Positions 1 to 12,681 of a DNA stretch of 64,000 nt are shown piece after piece. The number at the start of each line of letters is the position of its first letter. The stretch's first letter is position 1. The notes below the pieces were generated by a model. The model was not told the origin of the DNA and ran no database searches. It was given only the letters and a program-made list of their open reading frames with translations. Where the stretch lies: NCBI GenBank assembly GCA_026027325.1, contig JAMSLZ010000003.1:3534001-3598000 (forward strand), read 5' to 3'. Made by a program: the position numbers and the translations under genes. Origin of the DNA: Actinomucor elegans (Eukaryota > Mucoromycota > Mucoromycetes > Mucorales > Mucoraceae).

Positions 1-997
1 CACTCTAGAGATTCATTACTTGTTCGTAAATACTACTTGCTGTATTCATTGTCGTTCAACTAAATAAAAGCTCTAGTAGGTACAAAAATTCATTTTGTAC
101 AAATAATACTTGCCAGATGCGACATTTGACTGAAATCAGCAAAAAGATCTACAGCAGAGAATATTATAAAACTATTGTTCCTCTTTTTCCATGTTTTTAT
201 TGGATGTCTGAATTTAAATAATCACTCTTAAGCTTAAGCTTCTTCTTCCTTTGGAATTCAAAGACCCACAGCTACCATATATGGAATTCGCAATGCAAAT
301 AATGAGATATTTCCTTCTGTTAATTAAGCTATCTTTTGTTTAATGACCAGTATATGATTAAGAAAAAGAAGTGTTGTATCCTTTTAAGCTATTTCTTTTG
401 AGAAAAGCACAACGAGTATAATATACTTTAAGAATGTGTTGGAATTCACATTCATATGATGAAAATTTATAGATTCAACTTATGATCTTGGTCAAATTGC
501 GCATCTGATAATTATTTACTCCACGTTTAAAAGAATTAGTTCATTTATTCTGACATTACCATCGTTTGACTTTTGATTGCCTTGACTAAAGTTTTTCTTC
601 CGTGGATTCCATAATACTATTGCTCAAAGGGTTTTGTAGAGTAACAAATAATTCAAAGAGTATCAACTTTATGTGTGAATGCAAATTATTCATGGTAAAC
701 TGCTAAATAAACCATAAGTATAAAAATTCATCTTATTTTTACTTTGAAGCAACAAATCTGATTATAATAAACAGTATATAACACAATACTGTTTATAGCC
801 TTTGTTTTTATTGAAATCTTTGGTTGGTTTGTATATGAATCAGGGAATGGAATAATGGAAAGCAAAATAGGATGAAGGTAAACAAACCAATCCATAATTT
901 GGTGTGTGCATTTCATTTGTGTATATATATATATATAAAAGATCAAGTGTAAAGTTGCTATGATCGGTATGTAAAGTAATAATGATATAAAGTGATT
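1..997. other. Intergenic, no gene recognised
   Basis: AT-rich DNA downstream of the HECT ligase gene. Short open frames here have no recognisable motif. A short TA run lies at about 920-938. Nothing else can be supported. Confidence 0.5.
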
Positions 998-3900
998 TCA
1001 AGAGAGTAAAAAGCTATTTTGTCCTTCTTCCATCGATGTCAATAACCTTTGGCGCATAATCTCTTTGCTTGTATAAGCAGGCATCTTGAAATAATTGGCA
1101 CATGTCATAACAGAAGGTAAATAATCGTCTGCAGTCAATGGGGCTTCTGGAATCTTGCGAACCACTGTGAACACTGGTCGAAGCGCTTTCCAGCCTCCAA
1201 TTGGTAATCGAGGAGAGCCTGTAGTGAATTGCAAGAATTGACGTTTCTCTACATCGCTAAAGTCGGACAAGATCTCCAAGAGGTAGCGCACAGGGTCGCT
1301 ATCCATTGTAAATCCGTGATCGGCTCGCATTGTGCCAGCTAAGGTGGTATAGCTCCAATCCTCGTCCGCTTTACCAAACAGTGATACTAATTCAGCATGG
1401 GTTAATAGCTTGAGATCATCGATAGCAAAAAGACCATTGAATCCTTCTCTGAAGGCAGCAATTTGCTGAGTAATACCAGATCCAATAATGGCGTCTTGCA
1501 CCAAATCGATATACTCTTCTACATTATGGATAGTAACAGGTATATCAGACCCACCAGGCTATTATAAAACTAAAGATTAGACATATGCAATATCAATAGT
1601 TAGGGTAGATCATATTACCTTTAACTCATATGTAGCATCACCAGGAAGTGTAAAGTCAAGACATAGATCCTCCAATTTGGCATTATCTACTTGTATATCT
1701 TTAATAGCTTCTGCTTTCTCTTCTGAAGACTGAAATAAGAAACGCATTAGAACAGTTTTGTTTCAATTGTATTATTATTATTATCCTTCTTTACCTTGCT
1801 CTTATCTGCATAGATCTCGCGCTTTTGCTTGATATATGATTGTAACATATGAATCGATTTAGCTAACTGAGAATCAATCTCCTATGTAATCATCATAGTC
1901 ATTATCAGTCATCCGTTTTATCATATCAAAATAAACACTTACCTTCAAAAGTTCAGGGCTAGGCTTCAAATCATCCAATACTATTTTGAAGAAAGCAGGA
2001 CTGAACGGAATATCAATGATTCTGAAGTCCAGTAATCCCTTAGCAATAAACTGCCCCAGGGCCTTGAACAAATGCACAATCTTCTTGGTTGATCTTGAGC
2101 TGGACTTGGCCAATGTCTTGGGAAACAAACCTGAAGCAGACTGCACAAAACCCTTTTCAGTTTTATTGGATCCACGCCACATATTAAGCGAGTGTTTACT
2201 GAATTCCTTGGAAGTAGAAGCATAAAATTCGAGTGTAGGCCCCATACCAGTACCTTCTTCGCCCATATATTCAATTTCAAGCACTGTTGGTGAGCTACCA
2301 AACAAATCCAAGATTTTGATGGCAGATTCCAGCATTTGCGTACGCATGATGCGCACTTTTTGACGTTCCATACGACCCAAGACAGGTTGTTGATCAGATG
2401 TATCGTTTCTAGGTCCATTCTGCGTGTTGTTGCGCATTTGCAAACTTTGCCAACGTGCGATTAGACGTGCGTATCCAAAGGAAGTACTTTGGATGAACAA
2501 GTAGCGCGTCTCAAAGGGGAATAAGAAAGGTGTTTCACTCATGAGCCAGTAAATCCATGTAGGTAGACAAGAGCTAGCAACGATCAAAGGCTCTTCCAGC
2601 TGTCGGTTGGCTTTGGCAGTCAACTTACGGTTGATAAAGTCTTGTGCACTGATACCATGAGGATGTTTAGCAATGGCTGGGGATAAGGCCTTGAGTAATT
2701 GTAATACTTGGTAGCAAGTAGAGTCCTCTTTCAAATCTTTAGGCAAGCCAATGTCTGCGAGTTGGCGAACAACAGTTGAGCTAGACTTTTTACCTTCTTC
2801 CTCGTCTGATTCTGTATGAGGAACCCATATACGCTCGTAAGTAACAGGATAAGAAGAAGCCCAGATGTTTCGACTACTCAATCGAGACTGGCCCGCAAAA
2901 GTAGCACGACCTTCTAAAGAACTCATTTCGTATTGATGTACTGCAGCATATACAGTGGAATCATTAGAGATAACACTATCATTGAGCGAGAAACGAATTT
3001 TCCACTCGCCATCCTTCTTACTGGTAGCGGTCTTGTCACTAGCACCGGTGGTTGGCTTAGTATTGGTCGAAGAACTGGCTTTTGCATCTTCTTTTGTTTG
3101 TTTTCCTTGGGATTCATCCTCTTCCTCGCCTTCGGTTTCATCTTTTGTAACATCTAGTGCTTCACTCATGACAGTATCATGATCCTCGTCAACATCCATA
3201 TGGTCTCTATTGTTTTCATCTTCAATCAACAAATGATCTTCCTCGTCTATTTCCACTTCATCCTCTTCGTCTTCATCCTCCTCCTCTTCCATATCGCGCA
3301 TAAGCGAAGAAGCTGCGCTAATTCGAGCCAGCAAATAATCCTCTAACACACGGAAAGTCGCTACAGCATGTGTCGATACCATCAACTGCTTATAATTGCT
3401 AGGGATATCATCACCTGTACCCGACAATCGCAGACGCAACTGCTTTGCCAACATACTGGTAGGGTTTCGCAAACTATCAGTGCCTAAAGGTGATTCCATC
3501 GGTGTAACCACTTCAAAAGTTTCTGATCGACTGAGAATCTCTTGCAATCGAACTACCAACTTCTTTAGTGCATTATTGCCATCGACATCAATATCAGGTT
3601 GATCTACAAAGATATGTTCAAAGAGCTGAATACGTGATTTTAGAGGCACCTTCCATTGTGTGTCGTCGGATTGGGTCAAGTAGGCCAATAAAGCCTTCAT
3701 TAGTCCTGTGTTGATCAATTCGAAACTACTAATGCCCATAATAGAATCGCGAAGATAGGCAGAAAGTTTGATCAATGTCTGTTCTGATGCTGGGTCTTGA
3801 TCAGTAGGTGACAAGAGGTCATTTGTAAATTGCACTATTTCTTTTAGACTGCTGCCAGCTGAAGCAAGAGGTGTTCCATCTTCTGAAGTCTTGTTAAAAT

Positions 3901-6563
3901 AATGCTGGACAAAGTGTTGAGCAAGTTGAATGATGTACTTGCGAGTGGATCCTCTACCCACACCCTTTTCATTTTCAGAATAATGCTGATGGCGACTCAC
4001 ACGTTGTTGGTGCTGTAGCAGGTGATGATTGCGCATCATGGCTTGAAGATCAGCGCTGTCAAATAATCGACGCTGAGAAGCTGAAGAGGATGGTGAACGA
4101 AGACCTGAAGAAGAACCTACAGACTTGGTTGAAGCTGATTTGCCACTCCTTTTTCCTTTGCTGGGGTTATCATTGTCGCTCTCATCCTCATCCTCATCCT
4201 CTTCGTCATCCTCCTCCTCATCGTCCTTCTTATCATTATTGGAAGGTTCCCTCTTAATGTTATCCGCATCAGTTGTTGTGCCATCACTTTCGTCTACTGT
4301 GGTATTGTTGATATCTTCGCTAGGCTGAGTATTAGGTAATGAATCTGATTCTTTCTTCTGTGATTGTTGATTTACAACGGTTTCTTCTTCTTCAACGTAA
4401 GGTAACTTGGATAAGGATTCAATCTCATGTAAAACGCCTTCCCTCTCAAACAAAAAGTGGTAGACTTGAGGCAGCTTTTGAATCATCAGTTCGGTTTGAT
4501 AAAGTGCATCGATTAAGAGAACAGGGTGTTCTTGACGTGTAAGAATACCAGACAAGAAACTTGATAGAGTAACGTTCTTTAAGACTTTGGATAGAGTTTC
4601 AGAGTCAGAATAATGGAGAAGCTTTACCAATGTGCGCGTCACCAATTGACGAACGCGTAAATTGACAGTTGATGCATACATATCCAAGATTAATGGAATC
4701 AAGATGAGATCCAACTTGAACAAAACTTGGGGTGTTTCTTTGAACCATTCTACACGAGGATCTACGGCAGTTTCAGTCACTGCAGCAGAAGGGCTACTGT
4801 GATTCGATTTGAATCGCCTAGAACTGAACATGGTGTCCTTTGGTAAAGAGGGCAACAGGTCAACAATGATCTTCATGATGGTTGGTACAGAATCACGCCA
4901 TTTTGAATCCAGTGTGATATGATGTTGGGCATTGGTAGTTTCAAAGTCGGGAACCGAGGAGGCACCAGTCAATATCTGATAAAAGGATTCTATAATGTCC
5001 AATTTGAGTAATTCAAAACTAAGTTGAGGTGAAGCTTTGGAGATTGAGCGGAAAATACGCAATAAATCCTGAAAAGTAGCTGGATGAACTGCATTTGCAT
5101 TGCCAGGAATAGGTATTAATCCATATAATATTTTCAGCAAATCAACATTGATAGCACGCTCCAAGCATTCTCGGTTGCTACGATAACCTTCTGAAATTCG
5201 TACCCAACAGAGACATGTCAATTCAACAACAGATCTGTCGGAATAGGTGATGGTGTTCATTAATGTCGGAGTAACTTCCAATACCTGTGGGAATGAGTCC
5301 ATATCAATACCACGCATACAGTTGGATGCAGTGCGTAGTGCTGTGCGTTGAGCATGAATACTGAAGAAATCGAAATACATCAACGCAGCGCTTAAACCAC
5401 CTTCATTGACAACAGCACGAGGAAGTTGAGCAGATATTTTCTCCAGTGCCTGCCATCATATCATTAGTAATCAAGTTACTTTATTATAACTATATACTTA
5501 CATAGAGTGCTTGCTCAGCTAGATCAATATACTGAATTGATTTCAGCTTCTGACAGAGTACACGAATAGCACCATGGGATACAATACTTGTAACCGCTGT
5601 TGGCATAGCTTCTAATAAGTTTGATATACATCGACAAGCAAGAAGCATCACTTCGGGATTACCACCCGAAAAACCTTCACTCATAGCTAAAGCAAGCATC
5701 ATGTCTTCATCCATATCAGCACCTTCAGGTAACACACTATCGGGCCCCTTCATAATACGGATCAATTCTCTAGAGAAACTATCGCTAGAGAAATAACCAG
5801 CCAAGTTCTCTTCGCTACTGACAGAGAGTATTTCAGCCAATTCTTGCAAAGCAATCAATTGCATCGTTGGATCATCATTGGTTTTGAGGCTGGATAGAAT
5901 GGATTTGAATCTACCAAAGTCAGAAGACATCATGCCACCAAAAAGACCTTGCATTTGAAGTCCAAGCGTTCTTCTTACACGAGATAATTCCTCGTCATCG
6001 CCTTCTTCGTCTTCTTCTTCATCATCATCATCATCATCATCATCTTCTTCTTCTTCTTCGAAGTCATGCTTTGGCTCTTGTTCTTCATCCCATTCTTCCT
6101 CTTCTTCATTGTAGTGGATATCGTCATTAAATTGCTCTTCTGTTTTCATTACGTCTTTTTTTTCCGTAGCACTATTTCGTATTTAGTCTCTTTATCACTG
6201 CTTGTTTTGCTTTCCTTTATTTACCTTGACGTCGGCTTATCTTCTGCCTTTTGTTTTCCTTTACTATTGCTACTGTTCTCCATTATTTTAGTCTTCTTTT
6301 TGGTCTTTGGTTCTTGTGTTTGTTGGCCTTGTTCAACTTTTCTTTTATGAGATCTATATATCTCTTGTTATTATAACCTGTTTTTTTTATAGCTATGACA
6401 TGTCCTTTTATTTTTACCTTGTTGGTTTCACAGGAAGAGGCTCTTTTTTTCTGCTTCTTAAACTATAACGTGAGGTGGATGCTGTTGATGCTGTAGTGTC
6501 GAGTTGAGCTTTAGAAGGGTCTTTTTTCGTAGTTTTTTTCAATTGTTTGGACTTTTGCTCCAT
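998..6563 (-). CDS. UFD4: HECT-type E3 ubiquitin ligase, Ufd4/TRIP12 type
   Basis: Transfers ubiquitin through a HECT catalytic cysteine; the yeast Ufd4 and animal TRIP12 family acts in ubiquitin-fusion and N-degron degradation. My model has seven exons: 6563-6418, 6353-6225, 6171-5502, 5449-1943, 1881-1795, 1729-1619 and 1558-998 (frame kept throughout, about 1,736 residues). The first two exons are small and add a basic N-terminus (SLRSRKK, KRKVEQ) before a very acidic Asp/Glu stretch. An armadillo-like region follows, then long acidic linkers (around 3150-3300 and 4160-4240), then the HECT domain. The HECT N-lobe shows EYMGEEGTGMGPTLEFY and the C-lobe ends with LPSVMTCANYFKMP, putting the catalytic Cys near residue 1703 and a short conserved tail after it. 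The start at 6563 was chosen because both upstream introns have good GTAAAA/GTAAAT donors and TAG acceptors; an internal Met at 6149 would also be open. Family assignment is strong; assignment to Ufd4 rather than another TRIP12-like paralogue is inference. Confidence 0.93.
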
Positions 6564-7799
6564 AAAGAATAGTATTGAGTTTTATAAAAGGTTTAGATAT
6601 ATAATGTTCTTTCTCTTTTCTTTCTTCTTCTTTGTCAAGTATTGTGAAAAAAAAAGAACAAAAGATGAAAAGAAGAAAAAAGAGATATAAGAGTTTGCTT
6701 TAGTATATATCCTTAGTCTTCTTTATGATATATAGAAAGAAGTTTCTTTTTAATAACAATATAAGCTTGCGCGTCGATTCGTTTTCGAGTTTCAAGTAAT
6801 CGTTTGTAACAAATAGTATCAAATCAAAAGTAAAAAAAAAAAAAAAGCCTCTTCTTATCTATATTTCACAAAGGCTTCTTTTCTTGTGGTTATTGCTGGT
6901 AGTGTGTAGTCAATAGAGAAACAGGAAGAAAGAAGAAATGTTTTAACTTCAAACTGACTTTCATCAATGATCAACTGCGAAAGTTGGACTGCTTTTTGTT
7001 TCAAAGCAACACGATGCGAATACGCGTTGTTAGCGGTATTTGAATATTATCTTGCAACGATTGGATATCGGAGAATAGACGACCTCAAATGAATTCCGAG
7101 CTTCCCATTCAGTTGCGATTATTCACAGAACCATGGACATCAAGTGCTTTAACAGATATTGTAAATGATTATACTATGTATTCAACAATACAGGAATTGC
7201 CCGATGATTTTCTGAATTTGCACGAAATTTAACCATGACTTACAACTGAAAGGTTATTCACAGCTGTTCATCTTTATATGAACATATATATATAAACAAC
7301 TCCTAGCCAAATTTATTTTCTCGCAACAGTATCTAGTTTACACAAAATGCAACTTTGGGTTAGTCACTAATATATATTAGGTATTATACTTCTATCTAAT
7401 AGATAGAGCAGTTCATCCTGAATTTGGAGCACTAATTAGATTCAACATATCACCGAAATCGATCAAGAGTTTTAAAGAAGTTAATTGTAGTTAAGTAGCT
7501 TACTGATTCTGGACATTATTTCCTTGGTATAAAAATTTAGCAGATTTGATGCAATTTATGTCAAGATATGCATTCATAATTTTGAAGTATTATTGAATAC
7601 AACCCCTGATACTATCTTATCGTATATATCACGCTTCTCAACTCAGTTATCTCTTCTAGACAATCTTCCTGTTTGGAATACGTACTCTCAGTTGAATGAC
7701 ATATAGAGTAGTGGCATTCCTGGTTTATCCTAATTCTGATCTACTGGCAATTCTAATGTCGATAGTTTTAGTATTACTATGCATCTAAACTCATATTGA
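6564..7799. other. Intergenic with faint ORF remnants
   Basis: Upstream region of the HECT ligase gene. It contains homopolymer A and CT-rich tracts (6640-6850). A 45-residue open stretch starts at 7089 (MNSELPIQL) but has no continuation I recognise. A block at about 7560-7780 resembles one at 21230-21430 (shared words such as CTCTCA, GAATGA and TTCTGATCTA in the same order), so both are probably pieces of one old repeat, likely the LINE that follows. Confidence 0.4.
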
Positions 7800-8950
7800 A
7801 CATATTCAATGCTGAAAACTAAAAAGAAAAAAAAAAGGAGAGGCATCCCTTAATCTTGTCAACGTCAATTCATGCACCAAAACCACTTGATACCAAGCAA
7901 CTATCTCAGAAAACGATACCTTACAATAGAAGAATTTTTTGGACCTTATAATCAAATTAACCGTTTGGAACAATTATATTGAAACAAACCCCCACTCAAA
8001 ATTCTTTAGCATTGGATCTTTATATATACATACATATATCACCCTCTAGCTGCTATTCTCAATCCTCTAGATCAACTGATCCAAGGTCATTCTGGTATTA
8101 GGAAACTCCTAGTATTAGATGTCTTTACATTTGCCTTTGAAAACCAAACATACGTTTACATGATATTAGATCTGAATTCATTCAATTGCGTGGCCTGTCG
8201 CACCTTGCTGCTCAATTTGTATGTAATCACCAATTTCTTCTACACCCATTCTTCTATAACCAATGCCAACTATCCTCTCGGATGTTACCTTCACCCCAAA
8301 ACAATATATTCGAAATCAATCTCCAACCATTTTGTAACCTTCTCGTCCTTTAACAATTGACTGCATCCTTGCGATCTCAACAATCCAGGACTATCTCTAC
8401 CGATTCCATCAAATATTACAAATATCTCCTCCCTGCCTTCCAACCATCAACAGCCACTCTATCTCCGGCTCAATGGAAACGTTTCCAGTTATTCTCAATC
8501 ACTCTCTCCATTCGCACTACCTGGTACCACTGTATACATGAAAATTTGACTACCAAGCAGTGTTTGCACCAGCAAATCCTTAACAGTCATCGTTCTCCTC
8601 TTTGCTCAACCTGTGCCCTATCCACCATAGAGGATAACTTCCATTTCTTCTTCGCCCGTCCCTCACAAAAAACAGGAAGTCCGGCAAAGTATTATCCACA
8701 GTTAATCTGTCCAGCCCTTAATCTTTCAATTACTTTCTTTTTCTTCTTCTTTGACAAGAGACACCAATCGCCCTCTACCCAGAATTTATATCCACCAAAT
8801 CTTTGCTTGTACCTTATTGAGCAATTGGCAAGCTCATTGGCGCCTCGTTTTCGATAATACTTTATTTTCCTCGACAAATGTAATTGCATGCATCTTTAAG
8901 CTTCTAACCCGATTTGATTCTGAACGTCAGTCTGATTTGGACTAATCACC
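7800..8950 (+). mobile_element. Decayed LINE (non-LTR retrotransposon), C-terminal remnant
   Basis: Several frames in succession give fragments that read as one broken protein. The clearest part is 8357-8857, which contains TTWYHCIHENLTTKQCLHQ, then a Cys-x2-Cys pair (CSTC), then EDNFHFFF. This is the pattern of the zinc-knuckle tail after the reverse transcriptase in LINE-type ORF2 proteins (W-R-x-I, PTKQRLH, C-x2-C, ED-x-HFF). Upstream fragments (8040-8360, e.g. LAAILNPLDQLIQGHSG) are open but shifted in frame. Stops and shifts throughout mark it as a fossil. No poly-A tail or target duplication could be placed with confidence. Exact ends are approximate. Confidence 0.6.
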
Positions 8951-9948
8951 CAACTACCCACTTAAACCTTCATACTAGCTCTTTACTCTTTATACCCAAT
9001 CTTTCTTTCCTTTCTAATAATTTTTGCGACGATATAATGGTTTAAAATAAAACCACAGCTTACTCCCTTACAGTATATATATATATAACATCACTTAAGA
9101 AATTAGATCATTGGCAACCGAAGAAGTACAAAGATAACTAAGGTAGCGTATTGCAATTAGGGTTTGAGCATCTTATCATTGAATTATTCTGAGACCAGGT
9201 TTAGTAAATGTTTCAAGCACAATACGTAATTTCTGATAACGAAACTTCTTCCAAAATGTTTTTCTTGCGCGGCTAAATATATTTATGATAACAATTAGAG
9301 CTCTCCATTCAGTAAGCGAGAATAAGAAAAGCACTAGGTCATTAGTATATACATTGGTATTTTTATGGCTGTGAAGAGTTTACTAAAATTTATTATTCCA
9401 AGAGAAGGCAGCTTTGTGTTATATCCTCTTTTTGGGACTCAAAACTGCTTAAAGTTAATTGTACTCATTTCTCTTGCCTATTAAGCACTGTTAGACGTTT
9501 TAAAAAATGTCAGTAGGCTAAAAAAAAACTGAAAGACATGTTGCCAGTAAGAAAAGGCGCACTCAGGTTGAAAAGGGCGGTGCATAAAAAAAGCTGCAAT
9601 AGTTTGTTAAACATCTAGAAACAGACTTCTCATTTAATTTTTTAGAGCTTTTTATTGCTCTAGTTTCTCTTTATACCACTTGGTCAAGATGAACTCGGAA
9701 TGGTATGTACGCCAAAATGATTTGAACACTCCACTCAAACTCGAAGTAAATATTGTTTAATGTGTTATGTGATGATATATATATATAAAGGATATTGATA
9801 ATGAATGGGAAAAATGAGTTGTGATGCCATCACAAAAGTATATTGAGCTATTGCATATAATGTAAAAAAAAAATTTTTTTTTAAGAACAATACCAAAGCG
9901 CTGGATTTGCCGAGATCATATGTACATCTAACAAGTCAAATGTAATTG
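8951..9948. other. Intergenic, no gene recognised
   Basis: AT-rich. At 9689 an ATG is followed 14 bases on by a GTATGT donor-like site and is preceded by CATAAAAAAA at about 9584, which resembles the start of a lost gene, but no downstream exon is visible. TA microsatellite at about 9776-9788. Confidence 0.35.
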
Positions 9949-11341
9949 CTAGTTAATAAATGTAGTCTTATGTTCATATTCTGCTTTTATACCTTGCTCA
10001 CCAGATTCCATATGACTGTTTGAAGACTGCAGCACAACATTGTCCATTGAAAAGTTGAATATATTGCTATCATAAGATGTATTGATAGACGAACATGAAG
10101 TCGTAGACGATAAACCTGTCATATTGGAAGCAGTCGAACCTGTTGAATTGGAGGGGTACAAGGTCACAGGGTAACCACCAAGTTGACTTACTAACGACGA
10201 TGATCGTGTAGAAGTAGGTGACATTGACATGTCCTGAAACATACTATAGTCTGTCATAAATAAATCATTGATGGCTTGCTGTTGCGTAGCTTCGGATGGA
10301 TGGTGAGGATGATAAGTAATTTCAGTTTGATACTTTTGATAGTTAGACTGAGCATCTTGATCAAAGAGAGTCCAGTCCATACCATGTCCAGGAGGTGGAT
10401 GATCACATGGTGCAGTGGGTAGGCTGTTATCGTTATCCTGCATCATATCTGGAAAATAAAAGGAAGGTGAAAGAGAAGATGGTTGCTGACCGCCTTTGGT
10501 TTGATTCGAATTGGCGTATAAAGTACTAGATGAGGTTGCTGTAGTAGTGGACGAGACAGAGGCTGTAGACTGATGGCTTTGCAAGTTATTGACCTTTGCA
10601 TGACCATTTGTTCGATTAGAAGTAGATTTCAGATCAGGCTGCTTGGTATTACTGCTGCCATTGATGCTATTAACCTTGAGTTTTGCATGCTTTGCTAATA
10701 TGCTTGAACTGAGAGTTTTTGTTATAGAAGTGGGTGGTACCAAATCTGAAGGCTGAGAAGTTGATGAAGCGGCAGCTCTTTTGTTTCTTGAGATACGTTG
10801 CTCGCCTCGAAGTCTCAATTGGGCCAAGATTGATCTCGAGTCTTGTACTTCCATCTCTGTCTTAATCATTTTGGAGTTTAGATCTTTGGCTACTGTTGTC
10901 CTTTGTTCGTTTACATTGCTTTCAATTGTAGTAATGGACTGAACCATGTTTCGCTGGTTCTCGAGATCAGACTCAATACGACGAATGCGAGCTTCAAGAT
11001 GAGATAAGTTGTCGATAAATGGGTCAACATTTGTCGGTTGGGTTGTGCGGGATCGTCTTGAGCTTGGATAAGCACATAGTACACCTGTTGATAGACATCT
11101 TGTACAGTTTGGATGTGCTCCGTCACAGCGAACCTATGAATCAAAGTACTTTGAATATTAGGGCTATATTACAATGATTACTACATACCTTTTTGTGATG
11201 GCATCTAAAACATGCAATAGGAGCTCTTGGACGTTTTGTAGAAGATCTCATACGCGTTTCGTTATTATGATTGGTATCCTTGATATCATTACTACTGTTA
11301 ATATGGGCATTACTATTGTTTGATCTTTTTAAAGAGGACAT
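9949..11341 (-). CDS. Zn2Cys6 binuclear-cluster transcription factor
   Basis: Probable DNA-binding regulator in the nucleus. Two exons, 11341-11189 and 11133-9949, joined in phase at HHKK/VRCD, give about 445 residues. The cluster is at residues 44-72: C-x2-C-x6-C-x6-C-x2-C-x6-C, read as ACFRCHHKK, VRCDGAHPNC, TRC, LSTGVLC. The intron lies inside the zinc cluster, so the model only makes sense when spliced. Basic residues follow the cluster (SSRRSRTTQP), then a short heptad-like helix (LSHLEARIRRIESDLENQ) suitable for dimerisation, as in Gal4-type proteins. The rest is low-complexity Ser/Thr/Asn/Gln sequence that could be an activation domain; I see no fungal-specific middle homology domain. 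Target genes cannot be predicted. Confidence 0.88.
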
Positions 11342-12681
11342 ATTGTTATTTGTAAGGACTGTAATGGGGGGGTTGAAAAGGAGCGAAAAAAGTATGGCTC
11401 ATGAATCTATAGTGTTTTAAAATACATCTTTTATACCTGATTGTGCCTAATCCCATGCTCATTCGCATCTTTCTAACTGACCAAAAGGCTCATATTTGGT
11501 AATGTACTAGTTTAGATTGCTCCAAAGATACATCTTATCCTATCTGTCACTCCTTTGTTTTCCAAGAAACATCGGCTGTAGTAACAATAGATATAGCTGA
11601 CCAAGTAGTAAATGATTTAACTGTAGAAGTAACCATCAAATATTACATAGATAGCACAATAGTTATACCATCTCTAGTATACATTATAAATACAAATGAA
11701 GAGCATCCCACGCAAACTTCTCTGAAAAGGACGTGTTTGAATAGGTTAGTGTATATCTAAATCTCAAGAATCCCGAAGTTGAGCAAAGTAATAACAATGA
11801 AGAAGCCTTATACCTAGGCAATCTGTTCACTTCTTATTGCCAAGGGCAAAGCTATCTAGGAATGTTGCCTTGTTAACACCATCTATCAATCGCTTACGGC
11901 TCATTCAATTAGACATATCTGGTTACGATTTCAATTCTATTAAGGAATCCATGTTCCATCTAGCCAATCAAAACTGAACCAACGCGCAAGATTGATCAGT
12001 CGACGTTGAAAAGTGTCCAGGTATTAAGCTTATTTCTTGTTTGCAATTCGAGCTGATGTATATATTTATACATAGACAACGAGGGAATTGGTATCATTGC
12101 ATGAATAACGTGCCTTAGAGACGCTTATGATGTTTGATAATTCATCATACTAGTTATAATATATAGAACTTTGAATATAGTAGAGCTGTTGTATCTGGCA
12201 GTGCAGTGGTACTACATAGTATACAAAAGAGAAACATCAATGCGCTTGCATGTCCTTGTCCTTTTAAATTGATGGTTCTAGAACAAGGTCTATATATTAC
12301 AAATTACATTAGTTCTCATAGATAGCATCTTAGGTATGAACAATCATTGCAATAGCTTCTAATGATCATTACTACCTCAATATGTATGAATGCAGCAAAA
12401 TTTCCCTTTTTCGTTATTAAACCCTCTTCAAAGACCATAATGCAATGTATTGAGCAAATTTTAGTAAGAGCCTATAATTAAAGACATACACCATGAAACA
12501 TCTTGGCTCGAACATATTAGTTATCAAGCCGACCTCTTGTTCTGATAGCTCATATATTCAAAGAAAAAGGCATTATAATGAACCAACATACTGTTCTCTT
12601 GAAACAGAATTATATTCATTCAAAGCCCTGTAGTTTATTGTATTAGTTTATCACGTTTGGGCCATTTCTGAATATCATCAT
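11342..12681. other. Intergenic with an LRR-like protein remnant
   Basis: On the + strand about 11856-11976 reads as LLTPSINRLRLIQLDISGY followed by FNSIKESMFHLANQN and a stop. This resembles one leucine-rich repeat from an F-box/LRR protein of the kind common in these fungi. No start, no F-box and no flanking exons are visible, so it is at best a pseudogene fragment. The remainder shows nothing. Confidence 0.35.

Noticed and set aside
728..946. 72-residue open frame on the minus strand.
   Set aside because: Low-complexity AT-rich translation with no motif and no splice context; probably chance.
4125..4328. Serine-rich open frame on the + strand inside the HECT ligase gene.
   Set aside because: It is the complement of the acidic Asp/Glu repeats of the real gene.
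9689..9760. Start codon with a donor site and TATA-like upstream word, as the first exon of a gene.
   Set aside because: No second exon could be found on the + strand before the convergent transcription factor gene.
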